In this document: piece by piece, positions 21,063-31,479 of the stretch
Position numbering within the stretch: the first letter of the stretch is position 1
Layout of the letters: each line of letters opens with the position of its first letter
Assembly (NCBI GenBank): GCA_020912385.1
Contig: CP087215.1
Span: 1,736,001 to 1,800,000, forward strand
Direction of reading: 5' to 3'
Length of the DNA: 64,000 nucleotides
Origin: Neofusicoccum parvum
Taxonomy: Eukaryota; Ascomycota; Dothideomycetes; Botryosphaeriales; Botryosphaeriaceae
Program-made: the position numbers and the translations under genes
Notes under the pieces: generated by a model
Database searches by the model: none
Told to the model about the DNA's origin: nothing
What the model saw: the letters and a program-made list of their open reading frames with translations, nothing else

Positions 21063-23687
21063 CTAGTGAGGAATCTCGTCCACCAGAGCATTGTAGATGT
21101 TACCCGCTAAGAGATTGACATGGTTTCCTAGCTTTGATTGCCGCCGGGCCCGGGCTGGATCGAAGAACTTGGCAAACTGTAATGGATAAAGTCCCTTCTC
21201 CATTTCAGATTCGCCAATTAACTTCAATGTTGCCCTAATGCCTCTATAAGTCCTCATGGTTTCCTCGACACCTATTTCTTCAGCAAGCGGTCCGACTCTC
21301 GAGAATTCGAGAAGTAAGGAAACTGAGCCAGCAACAAAGGGAGTTGCAAACGAAGATCCACACTGTTCGATTTTCTCATCCAAATTCGGTTCCCCTTTCT
21401 CATTCTTTCCTGACTTTGCAACAAGCTGTGGAAGAAGATAATGCTCAGCTAGGGCCATGAATCCCTCTCCTCCATAGACAGCTGGACAGTAATCTGTTTT
21501 GTTGCCGTTGGCGGTCGCTGGGTAAACGGCAACGACATTTTCGTTCCGAGCAGGCCACGCAATTTCGCCTCGCTGATTCCTTCCATCGTTCGACGCTGCT
21601 GCAAACACCAAGATATCCATTTTCTGGCCTTTTGATCGACGAGATCTATGCGTAGCGTTGCTCAGTGCCTCGTCGATATCCGGGTACGGGTTAGGATAGC
21701 CAAAGGACATGGACATTATGTCGACATCCCATTTATCAGCTGCGTAGTTGATAGCAGTGGCGACGGATGCAGAGTTGATTTGTTTTCCGTCTTTCGAAAT
21801 GCGCGCAATGTAAATTTCCGCGCGATAAGCAACAGTGAGGATCAATGATGCACAGCGGGTGCCATGGCCATTGCAATCTTTCCATTTGGATTTTCCTTTT
21901 GGAAGGATAATTGGCTCCTGTTCTGTTGAAGACAGATCTGTGAAGTCTGCGTATTCTCGGATTTGGCGTTGTCTAGACCATATGAATTTGCATGTGTGGG
22001 CCTGGTCCGAGAACTCTAGACCTGTGTCCAGAACGGCGATTTTGACTGGAATTGGCTCATCGAAGTGCCCCAAAAGGATATTTGAAGCTCTCCATAGTTT
22101 TGCTATTGCATGAATTGCAGCCCGTCGACTGGAATGTCAGTCCAGATACTCACGAAAAATAGCGAAGAGAGACTCTTACAGTGTAAGATTTGGCTCAGGC
22201 GTTTGGGCATCAAAGAAGATTGCTGGGCTCGACTCAACTCGGTCCAACTCCTCTTGTCCGAAAGCAATTCTGAACATATCCTGATCATCTGTGTGTTTCA
22301 ACGACAAATGTGAGCAGGAACTTCGGTGATAACCTTTAGAGCGGAACATACCAGAATAGGCATTGTTGGCAGACTCAACGTATCGGTATTCTTCTAAGGA
22401 ACTCTTTTCCTCCGATTCATTGGCATGTGTGAGCAATTCTGAAATCTCAGCAGTCTTGAGGCGCTTCTTGTGTGATGTTTCCTCTTCGTTGCACGACATC
22501 ATACGCTTTTCTGTTCCTTCGTCTGTAAATTTTGGCCTGTGGTGGGTTTGAAAGTCATCCAGGCTGTGGGTGGGATTGAATTTTGCTGATGGTGAAATCA
22601 AAGCTGAGGTGTTGCTGTCGCTTTGGCTTACTGCTACTTTGTGCGTAGTATCAAGCTGTGTTGAGTCATATCTTTGTTTAATGTTCCCACCCGTTGGTCT
22701 TGCACTTGAAATAGTGCCCCCCAGTGTCTCCTTGCCGTTTGAGGTGGTCTGAACACGTTTTAAGATATGGACACTTCCACTTGTTTTTGCCCTTCTCCAG
22801 TTACGTCGAGGACGGGATATATCGTTCGGTAGGAGACTGGCCTGGAAAACCACCGCATTCAACCGATGCTCATCTCGAACTTCTCTCTTGCAGCTTTCGG
22901 AATAGAGCATCGCGTCTTTGGCAAGGTCTATCATATTCGGTCTTTCTGCCCATCCCCATTTCTTCAAACTTTCCAAATTTGCTTCAAACTCAGAGTTGGC
23001 TCTTCGGAATGACCTCGAGAGGTATAAAAATGTTGCGTAGTTGTGTCTGCTCTCGATCATCTTTCGAAATGCTTCATTCACCAACTCCTCATCTTCTGAA
23101 TCCTGAATGCATCTCTTCCAATTTTCAACCCTGTGATTCAGATTTCGCTTCTCAAGCCAGAACGCCTCGGAGTATTTGCCTTGACCGGAAAAGCATAGAG
23201 CAAGGTGATAGACAGTCTCATAGACATCGTCTGAGCTCGGACTCCAAGAAGCTGCTTGGTCGAAGTTTTTGCGGAAAAGGTCTGTGGCCTCTCTGAGTTT
23301 GGGCACCAGTTTGATGTCTTTCCTGCTCTCAGCGAGTAAATCTTTGGCTAGATTGTGTCTTGAATCCCACGCGTCGCGGCTGTGTTGGCCGATCGCTTCG
23401 CCCTTAGAGAGAGTTTCGCGGTCCCATTTTTCCGCCTCCGCATAGCTACCCAAATGATAGAAACATAGTCCAATTTTACGGCGAATCTCGAGCTGGTTCC
23501 TGATACCCCTGTTATTGACAAAGACGGGCTTGCCCACTTCCAAAGCTTGCTGTAAAACGGCCACGGCTTTTTCAAAGCTCCCAGCTTTGAAGAGTTCAGT
23601 ACCTTCGTCATACTTGCGACGAAGGTTGTCGATATGCACAGAAAGCATACCATCATCGGAGCATCCTGACGGCAGCTGGAGTGGCAT
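21063..23687 (-). CDS. TPR-subtilase (S8) protein, candidate gasdermin-activating protease
   Basis: Three exons, 23687-22352, 22288-22180 and 22128-21063, join in phase to give 836 residues. The N-terminal ~300 residues are helical with TPR-like units (YDEGTELFKAGSFEKAVAVL, IGLCFYHLGSYAEAEKWD, YHLALCFSGQGKYSEAF). A Ser/Thr-rich linker follows to about 480. The C-terminal part is an S8 subtilase with all catalytic residues: Asp516 in AVLDTGLEF, His570 in NGHGTRCAS, Ser741 in CGSSFATPF, with oxyanion Asn662. There is no signal peptide, so it should act inside the cell. In fungi, such proteases, often with repeat domains or NLR-like architecture, sit beside gasdermin genes and cleave them (HET-Q2/HET-Q1). 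A gasdermin-like gene lies 2.3 kb beyond its start. No NB-ARC or NACHT is visible. An acceptor-like CCCATCACAG just before the ATG leaves an upstream exon possible. Confidence 0.85.
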
Positions 23688-24232
23688 ACTGTGATGGGAA
23701 TTTCTTAGTTGAAGAGTGAAAATGACCGATCGGCCGGGGTCCGGGGGGCCTTTGGATGCACAAATTTCGGTGGGACATAGCCTCGGCCAGAACGTGATAT
23801 GAAAATCTGTTTTTGTCGGTGGCTGCAGTATGCATGTCAGCAGTGTGGGAGATAAGGATTAATAAGAACCTCCTCGTCAAATAAGGGCCAGCAAGAAATA
23901 TGAGCTCGGCTGATTGATCCCTGCCTGTCAGCAGGGCGCGCAAGCAAAGCTGATAGTGGCCATTTTAGAATTGCGAGCTCAGCTGGATGACCTCGACATG
24001 GCTTGCATGAACTCGACGTACATGGCTTATTCTGTATAGCCTATGCGACTTAATTACGCTCGAAAAAAAAATTCTTCATTACGATAACCGTACTAATCTG
24101 ACGATTGAATGCGCATCTCCGCCTGATGGCTCAAACGTCGGCATGGTCTCTGTCAACCCCAGCCTAGCATGATCATCGACGAACCAACAACATAACACAT
24201 GTACATTTCAATGACGTACTTACCTCAACGAC
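23688..24232. other. divergent promoter region
   Basis: This 545 bp stretch separates the TPR-subtilase and the membrane-protein gene and presumably drives both. No domain-bearing frame is present. A possible branch-point/acceptor pair for an upstream exon of the protease gene lies at about 23690-23715. Confidence 0.45.
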
Positions 24233-25585
24233 ATGCCCGCTCTACCATACAATCCGCGGATAACAGTATTACCCGCAAGACATGCGACTGATTATGCCCC
24301 ACAAGCGGTACATCGGTCTACGAAGACAGTCACAATCACCATTACGGTCAACATAGCCCTACAACCTTCGTCAACAGCTAGCACACATAGCCCGAGCTAT
24401 GGGTTAACGACTCCAGTAAATGAGCAACACCATGGCTTATCGAATGCACAAGAAGGAGGCATCATTATTAGCTCTTTGCTTCTTCTCATAGCCATTGGGG
24501 TGTTCTTACACTTTTGCTGCTGGAAGCGCTATAGAAAGCAATACTTTCAGTCATGGAGTACAGATTCACCTTCATCCAATTCACCACCTCCAAGAAGATG
24601 GCCTCAAGGACCGCTGGGGGCTGGGCAAAGCAGAGTGGCAGGAGCTTACGCGGCAAGAGAGCGGGTCGCAGTTGAGCAGGCAGCCAGAGAACAGGCTGCC
24701 AGAGAACAGGTCATTAGAGAAGAGACTACAAGAGAAGGTGTTGCACTGCCGCAGACTGTCTTTGAAGCGGAAGAGGTTGCTTGGCAAGGCACTGCAAGCC
24801 AACAGACTATATTCGATCCACCTGTTTCGCATGCGGCACCAAATGAAGAGGACAATCCAACAGAACAAGCTACCGAACGATACATCAGAAGGTCCGGCCG
24901 GAGGAATTCTCAGCCTCGTGTTATCCATACAGCAACTCCAGTGGACCCCCCGAGACTAAATCTGTTCACGAGACAACGGGCTGATCGGGAAGATTATGTT
25001 CCATCCCGTACTTCTGAGTGCGGAGATCCTGCGGCAAGAGGTTGGATTGTAGAAGCTGGTCGCGATCGTCCTGTTCGTCTGGAATGTGAGCACGAGGGTT
25101 CTTTAAGGGACCATGTTCATCGTAGACGGTCGGCTCGGCGCCGAACAACTGCACCAGCGTATCCACCACGACTAATTCCACACGAGCGAAGGCCTCCCAC
25201 AGCTATTCAGCCGAGCTATAGGAGAAGTATCAGGCGTGGTATTGAACGTCTTATCGATGCGTGGCAGGAAGGAAGACGCCAACGGTACGAGCAGGAGGAA
25301 CTCTGGTCCCCGAAGCGAGACCTGAATGATACCGCAATGTTCATACCATTCAGTGACCTACACCACGTGCCACCGGATTCACAGAGAGGGGATCCAAATT
25401 CCAGAGTTGCAACGAACCAAACCCACAACAACCGGCGCAGGACAAGGCCAAGGGCAGGTGATCCCAGAAGACATCATAGACGGAGCTTTGAGAACCCGGA
25501 AGGAAACCACAGGGTAAGAGAGGTCGAATCTGAAGCACGGGTACGGCGTCATCATAAAACAAAAGTACGAAGAAGAATGACTTGA
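24233..25585 (+). CDS. single-pass membrane protein of unknown function
   Basis: Intronless frame of 450 residues. The first ~75 residues are Thr/Ser/Pro-rich (TKTVTITITVNIA), followed by one clear membrane segment, GGIIISSLLLLIAIGVFLHF, and a Cys/basic border CCWKRYRKQ, implying N-out, C-in topology. The cytosolic part begins with a charged repeat region around residues 145-170 (AAREQ repeated, then VIREETTREGVA), then is Arg-rich and disordered to a very basic C-terminus. No typical cleaved signal peptide is seen, so the N-terminus or an upstream exon may be missing. I recognise no family. It lies between the TPR-subtilase and the gasdermin-like gene, on the gasdermin's strand. A role in the same module is only a positional guess. 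Confidence 0.65.
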   Translation: MPALPYNPRITVLPARHATDYAPQAVHRSTKTVTITITVNIALQPSSTASTHSPSYGLTTPVNEQHHGLSNAQEGGIIISSLLLLIAIGVFLHFCCWKRYRKQYFQSWSTDSPSSNSPPPRRWPQGPLGAGQSRVAGAYAARERVAVEQAAREQAAREQVIREETTREGVALPQTVFEAEEVAWQGTASQQTIFDPPVSHAAPNEEDNPTEQATERYIRRSGRRNSQPRVIHTATPVDPPRLNLFTRQRADREDYVPSRTSECGDPAARGWIVEAGRDRPVRLECEHEGSLRDHVHRRRSARRRTTAPAYPPRLIPHERRPPTAIQPSYRRSIRRGIERLIDAWQEGRRQRYEQEELWSPKRDLNDTAMFIPFSDLHHVPPDSQRGDPNSRVATNQTHNNRRRTRPRAGDPRRHHRRSFENPEGNHRVREVESEARVRRHHKTKVRRRMT

Positions 25586-26019
25586 CTGCCAGAAGCGTGC
25601 ATGGAACCTCCCTCAACTCGTGGGTGCATTGGTACATCAGAGCTCGGCTTTGTACATATCCTTGAATATTCAAGCAGTATCATGAGCTTTTATGTATATT
25701 TTATCTTTGAAGCATGGGTTTTGGGCTGTTTGGAAAATTTACATCCAGGTTGTCAATTCGCTTAAGAAGCTCAAGCGTGAGATGCATCTTCAGAGATCAA
25801 GAAAACAAACCGGGGTTATATCCCAAGTAAGGTTCTCAGGCTTACTAATTCGTAAAGATGCCTGAAATTTTCCCTTGCATTGAACAGGCCAGCAGAACAC
25901 GTATGTTCTCCATGGAAAGGATAAGCTGAAGAGCCTGATGACCGGCAGATGCCGCGGGCTCGGTCAAACAACACCATCTCCATCAACCTCTTTCCCGAAG
26001 ATCGCCTTTGATCGTCGCA
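25586..26019. other. promoter region of the gasdermin-like gene
   Basis: A 434 bp spacer. The first half is AT-rich and probably 3' untranslated sequence of the upstream gene; the rest should hold the gasdermin promoter. No clear TATA element is seen near the start. Confidence 0.45.
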
Positions 26020-26892
26020 ATGAAGACATACTTTCTTGTTCCCTCTACCGAGATCGCGCCCGATGGCCTCATCAAACTTGGCAACATCATAGTCTCCCCG
26101 CGTCTGGTGGAAGAGCCAATCAACAGTGGGCCGCCTCCAGAAATCCCACCAGCCTTGCGCCAGGCCGACCACATCGAAGAGAACTGGTCATGGGAACACG
26201 AGAACCACCACGCATTCAACGGAGGTGTCTGGGCTTCGTTCCTGCAGCTCATCCTCGGTGTAGGCGCAGATGTTGGCGGCGGCGCGTCGTGCAGCGCCAG
26301 GGAGATGTACAGCGCTGCGCGATTGACGACGACGCGGTTCAGGCCCAACCTCGACTACGTCAAGCAAGCCGTTGCAGCAGACGATGTCCAGGACTACCTA
26401 AAAGGCCAGAACCTTTTCCGGCACAAGGATATGTACATGGTAACGGCGGTCAAGATTGCCAGTGGGGCGTTCATCGCAAGGCGGAAATCGCGTGATCGCA
26501 ACGCCAACTTCAGTCCGGTGGTCGACGGGACTACTATCGCCATGATGCCCATCTCGGCGGGTTTCAAGGTTGAGGGCTCGCATGGAGGGTCTGATACGCG
26601 GTCTGCACAAGTCGTCAATGACATTGTGTTTGCATATCAGCTGAGGCAGATACGCGTCAAGAAAAAGGGCGAAGAAGAGTCAATTACCCATCAGCAATTC
26701 ACTGATGGCGCGTTCTACAATCTAGACGACATGGATATTGATGAGGGGAGTACGGAAGAGGCAGAATTTGAAATAGCAGAATTTGCAGACGAAGACAGTT
26801 CTGGATCGGAAGTCGGAATGGGCATCCGTCTCTGGGACGCAGTGGATGACAACGAGGCCGAGCTCTGCCAAGTTGCTGTTTTGCCAAAGTAG
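26020..26892 (+). CDS. fungal gasdermin-like pore-forming protein (HET-Q1/RCD-1 type)
   Basis: Intronless gene of 290 residues. Residues 1-235 follow the layout I know from fungal gasdermins: a start with a strand, then DG and KLGNII (EIAPDGLIKLGNIIVSP); an acidic/polar region; GGVWASFLQLILGVGADVGG near 68-87; RFRPNLDYVKQAV and VQDYLKG; the hallmark MYMVTAVKIASGAF near 138-151; and NDIVFAYQLRQIRVKKKG near 200-217. The pore domain ends around TDGAFYN (228-234). A 55-residue, strongly acidic tail follows. In HET-Q1 a comparable short tail keeps the protein inactive until a subtilisin-like protease cuts it, after which the N-terminal part forms plasma-membrane pores and kills the cell. The subtilase gene 2.3 kb away fits that model. 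The ATG at 26020 is the first in frame. Size agrees with known fungal members (about 250-290 residues). Confidence 0.84.
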   Translation: MKTYFLVPSTEIAPDGLIKLGNIIVSPRLVEEPINSGPPPEIPPALRQADHIEENWSWEHENHHAFNGGVWASFLQLILGVGADVGGGASCSAREMYSAARLTTTRFRPNLDYVKQAVAADDVQDYLKGQNLFRHKDMYMVTAVKIASGAFIARRKSRDRNANFSPVVDGTTIAMMPISAGFKVEGSHGGSDTRSAQVVNDIVFAYQLRQIRVKKKGEEESITHQQFTDGAFYNLDDMDIDEGSTEEAEFEIAEFADEDSSGSEVGMGIRLWDAVDDNEAELCQVAVLPK

Positions 26893-27845
26893 GAGGTGAA
26901 GTTGGAAACCCAGGCACAATCAATTCGAGAGGATGGATCAGTACATGTTCCAGATGCTGGACGAGAAGTGAAGGGTAGCTGTGATCTCCTTTTGTTGGAG
27001 GAGCGTTCTGAGTCATGTCTATGCAACTGTGTGGTTTTGACGATGGCTGCCGTTGGATAAAAATTCATTCTTTTTTTGGCTGATTCTCCTACAATTCATA
27101 GTATAATCTAGGATCCTACTTTTTCGAACCCCCTTTCTTACCCTCTTTCATCTTCACCTATCCCACTTTACTCTCACCTACCTCTATTTATTATTACCCA
27201 CTTGAGTAAGTGCTCGAAGAAGTAAGAGTATAAGTGTAGGGACTTATGTAGCTGGTGTATCCATGCATATAAAGCGTAAATTATAGCTACTACTTATGCA
27301 GAAGGGTTGAAATATAGCTATAGGGATTCAGGATATGAAAATGGGGGTCGAAAATGTAGGCACCATTTTATTTGCCCCAGATGCGGCCGTGCTGCTACAT
27401 AGCGATGTAACGTATACGAGGCGGTCCGAGAAGAGGGAATTTTTCTCAATAGTGGAGCTTGCTCTGTTTAGCTAGGGGAAGGGATTCTCTTGAGAAAGAC
27501 CTACCATACAATTACTGCGGGTTTAATACCGGGCTCCACTTCTTCTGAACCCTTTCGGACATCGCTAGTCCTCATGCGCCTAAAGACGCGAGACCGCTAC
27601 ATGGCTGCTACGGACATAGCTATGATTATGATTTATGATCAGATGATCCGATGATGATCGCGAGTCAGCTATTACTGAACATCTTGTAGTTTTGAAGCAC
27701 AAGAGCTTGCCGTGAATTCAAGTCGCTATCCGAGCCTTTCCGCAGTGGCCGTGCCATGAGGACGCTGCTTAAGAAGCGCGCGATCTGAAGAATCACAGCC
27801 ACCACCCCTCTCAGTGAATCAATCAAGCCTATCCAGAGAACCAAA
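26893..27845. other. AT-rich intergenic region with decayed repeat
   Basis: No gene is visible. The middle is AT-rich, full of stop codons, and contains one copy of an element whose other copy lies inverted near 63.4 kb. The final 100 bp before 27846 are the promoter of the hydrolase gene. Confidence 0.5.
27221..27400 (+). repeat. decayed AT-rich dispersed element, copy 1
   Basis: From AGTAAGAGTATAAG through TATAAAGCGTA, GGGTTGAAATATAGCTATAGG and GGTCGAAAATGTAGGCACCAT, this stretch aligns by eye along ~150 bp with the reverse complement of 63395-63553. Many differences are C/T or G/A, as expected of an old, possibly RIP-mutated transposon. Confidence 0.65.
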
Positions 27846-29793
27846 ATGTCCAACATCCCAGTCCTCTACACCGATGCCAGTCGCGATTTCCACAACATGT
27901 GGGCGCCCTTCGGGCACGAAGTGCGCGTGCTTCCCAAGGGCTGGGTCAAGGACCCCGGCCGGCGGCCTCTCGCCCAAGACACGGTCTGGGAGAAGGACGT
28001 AGCCATCACGCTCCGCGACGGCACGACGCTCTACGGCGACGTGTTCCGCCCGGTCGGGCACACGGCCGTGCCGGCCATCCTGCCCTGGAGCCCGTACGGC
28101 AAGAGCGGCACCGGTTACTTCACCATCGACACCATACCTCACCGGGTGGGCGTGCCGAGAGACCGCACCAGCGGCCTCGAGAAGTTCGAGGCGCCCGACC
28201 CGGCAGAGTGGGTGCCGCGCGGATACGCCGTCGTCAACGTGGATGCGCGCGGCGCGTACAACTCGGAAGGTGATATCGTCCATTTCGGTACCCAGGAGGG
28301 GAGGGACGGGTACGACACGATCGAGTGGGTTGCCGCGCAGCCGTGGTGCAATGGTTCTGTGGGCATGGCGGGGACTTCGTGGCTCAGTGTGGCGCAGTGG
28401 TACGTCGTGCGAAGCTCTTTCTTCCCTGCCCTCGTCTGCAGCGTGTATTTGACGGGTGCATCGTAGGTTTACCGCAGCAGAACAGCCCCCTCACCTAAAA
28501 GCAATTGCCCCCTGGGAAGGTCTGGGAGACTTTTACCGGCAGAGTATTTGCAGAGGCGGCATCCCGGAACCGGCATTCTGGAACCTGGTCACTTCATTCT
28601 ATGGGGGTGTGTGCATGTCCCAAGGCTTCCTGCGCGAGTTTCAATCTCTGCTGACACACACACAGGGAAGAACAAGCGAGAAGATATAAACGCCATGTTA
28701 GAGCGGTATCCCCTTTGGAATGGATACTGGGAGGATAAGAAGCCGAAGCTGGAGAAGATCACCCAGCCGATCTACGCAACTATGAGTTACTCCTCATGCC
28801 TCCACACGGAAGGCTCGCTGCGAGGCTTCCTTCTCTCAAGCTCTAAGGATAAATGGTGAGCGCCAACCCCCATCCCATGCGGCTGTGCGATTCCACTGAC
28901 GCATGCTGTCCAGGCTACGGTGCTGCCCGACGCAAGAGTGGTACGACCTCTACCAGCAGGAGCACGTCGACGACCTCCAGCACTTCTTCGACCGCTACCT
29001 CAAGGGCATCGACAACGGCTGGGAAGCAACACCCCGCATCCGCCTCTCGCTCCTGGGCTACAACCGGCCGAACGTGATCAACCGCGCGACGCCCACCTAC
29101 CCGCCTCCCAACTTCGCGCCCACGCGGCTCTACCTCGACGCCACTTACGACACGCTCTCGCGGCGCGCGCCCGCCGCCCCGGGCACGGCGACGTACGACG
29201 CGGAGCAGCGGGCGGGCCGCGGCGTGCGGTTCGCGCACCGCTTCGACGCGCGCACGGAGCTGTGCGGGCTGTCGCGCGCGACGCTGTTCATGTCGACGCC
29301 CGACCACGACGACATGGACGTGTTCGTCGTCATCCGCAAGCTCGACGCCGCCGGCAGCGCGCTCGAGTCGTTCAACATCCCCTTCCGCGACGCGCCCGCG
29401 GGCTGGACCGAGGCGGACGTGCCGCCCAACAACATCTGGCGCTATGTGGGGCCGAACGGGCGGTTGCGCGCGTCGATGCGGCGGACGGAGGACGAGCCGG
29501 GGTTGAGCGAGGAGCAGAGGGCGTTGCTGGGCGAGGCGAGCGTGTATCATCCGTTTGACCGGGTGGAGAAGGTCGGGCGGGACGAGGTGGTGCGGCTTGA
29601 TATTGGGCTGTGGGCTGGTGGCATGGTTTTCGACGAGGGCGAGTACATGTCGTTTGAGGTGAAGGGGTTCTTGCCTATCCGTCCTGAGTTCGAGGGGCTG
29701 GACGACAAGATGGTCAACTACAATAAGGGCCGGCATCGTGTGCACAGTGGTGGCGAACACCCGTCGTCTCTGCTGGTGTGGCTATCGGGATAG
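27846..29793 (+). CDS. CocE/NonD-type serine hydrolase (X-Pro dipeptidyl-peptidase S15 family)
   Basis: Four exons, 27846-28399, 28467-28606, 28666-28855 and 28914-29793, join in phase to give 587 residues. The family hydrolyses esters, amides or X-Pro peptides. The N-terminal hydrolase part shows KDVAITLRDGTTLYGDVFRP, the tunnel-lining PWSPYGKSG, RGYAVVNVDARGAYNSEG, and the nucleophile motif GMAGTSWLS with Ser178. The C-terminal part from about residue 330 is the beta-rich jelly-roll of CocE/NonD proteins (AHRFDARTELCG, DDMDVFVVIRKLD, FEVKGFLPI, GGEHPSSLLVW). No signal peptide is present, so it is probably cytosolic. The WLRCCPTQEW segment has Cys where, from memory, relatives have His, so a catalytic residue may be altered. 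The exon boundary just before it gives this reading in phase. Substrate unknown. Confidence 0.85.
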
Positions 29794-31392
29794 ATGTCTC
29801 TGTGTCTCAATGTCCATAGTTTATCCATGCTGCAAGTGATCGTTAGCCATCTCAACTCCATTTCGTATAGCCTCAAAGATTGGTAATATAATTGCAGTGG
29901 TTGTGCACTACCAGGTGGTAAGTCCGATGAGCTGAGTGATCGAGCAATGGACCGAGTTCTCCGCAAGACCAAGGTGAGCTCAGAATATACTGGTATACAA
30001 GTGAGTGAAGATTCAATGTGCCGCATTGATAGGTAGTTGAAGTATCCATCTAGACGGGTTTGACATTCCTCTTACTGCACATTTGCATCCGGATGAATGC
30101 TTTAGCTACCCACGTGTTGTAATACTATCCGAACCGACCTCGTAACTCTAGTCGTACTTTAAAGGGTGGCTTGACTATGGCGCTGTAGCTCTTTCGACGT
30201 TCACAGCACAGGTTTACAGCGTTGATGCCTAATATTTCTTAACTACTACGTAGCACCTTGTTTGCAAGCAGCCAGTCCGTCTGTCCAATGGCGTGACGCC
30301 AACAACCCCACTACTTCAACAAGAATGAGGCACTAGCCGGTAGCGGAAAGGCAGCCGTTGTTGGGCGCCGGCGATCACCCGACCACTGAACATTGTTGGA
30401 ACATCTCAGTCACTCAACGCAATACACCCCACTCTGGGTTCGTGCAACCCTTGTTCTTCGATTTCCATATGAAACATTGCTCACGGATGCAGTCAGCGAA
30501 CAGGCAGCAGCACTGTGAAAAATCCTCGCTCAGAAGTTTGCTCCTGACCTCTTCCTCATTCCCATAAATCAGCTTCTTTCACAATTTTGCATCAAAACGG
30601 CCCTTCATAACCATGGTTCTCGGTCTCGTCTCTCTGACTGCAACTATACCCATGACAGCCACGTCTGTCATCTCTCTTCAGGACCAAGCAGAACGCTGGT
30701 CTCAGAGGCAGGTTTGATTGTAAATTAAAAGTCCATGACAGACATGCTGCCTGCGATCCTTGTCACCCTAATGGTCGTGAACAAAATGAAAGACCTATAG
30801 TATTCGCCTATGCTATGGATTCAATAACACAACGACCAAACAAGCGCGGTGATCTTGCCTGCGGCTTCGAGTAATATTCCCTGGAAGAAATCGAACTGCA
30901 GGGTGGTATACTACGCGGTTAGACATCGAGCAATACTTACCTGTGATGGCGAGCCGTGCTATGTTTCAGCCTTGAAGAAATGAACAGATAAGCTGCATAA
31001 GACTCGTTCGAGGTGTCATCGCCCACCCACTCGCCCTGGCAGTTGGACAGGGTCAGAACATTGACTGAACATCAACTCATTAATCAAAGACACACCGTGC
31101 TCCATTTCAGCCATGCTCATGTGTCCAAACAATCCGCGAGGCAAGTGTGGATAGCCATACGAGTAAAGAACACCTATTTGACCCGGATACACAACCCAGG
31201 ACAAGGCTAAGCGAAAGTTCTCGGGAATCCTAGAATGCTGACGAGAGAAATAAGCCTATCGTGTTCCGCAGCCTCGGTGGAGAATGAATCCTTCATCCTT
31301 TCGTTTCCCCGCTGGTCCGATTGCTCATCCGGCCCAACAGATGACAGTGTAAGTAAGCGCTAATGAGCCTCTCAGACATAATCGTCACTGCA
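29794..31392. other. intergenic region with dispersed repeat
   Basis: About 1.6 kb without a supported gene. It holds copy B of the ~65 bp repeat at 30043-30105. Short frames at 30358 and 31013 have no recognisable product. Confidence 0.5.
30043..30105 (+). repeat. dispersed ~65 bp repeat, copy B
   Basis: Reads TATCCATCTAGACGGGTTTG, then a divergent middle, then TGCACATTTGC and the core GCATCCGGATGAATGCTTT. It matches copy A block by block. The palindrome here is CATCCGGATG; the differences from copy A keep the palindrome because both arms changed. Confidence 0.75.
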
Positions 31393-31399
31393 TATAAAA
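31393..31399 (+). promoter_or_regulatory. TATA box of the short-chain dehydrogenase gene
   Basis: TATAAAA lies 87 bp before the ATG at 31480, a usual distance for a fungal TATA element. Confidence 0.55.
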
Positions 31400-31479
31400 T
31401 GCAACAAGCCCTCTGACATTTTCCACTTGTCTTAAGATCACAAGTCTCCCAGCAAAGTATTCGCATACATTCCAGCAAC

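Noticed and set aside
28915..29760. Long minus-strand frame opposite the hydrolase gene
   Set aside because: Shadow of the last exon of the CocE/NonD-type gene, whose protein motifs are clear on the plus strand.
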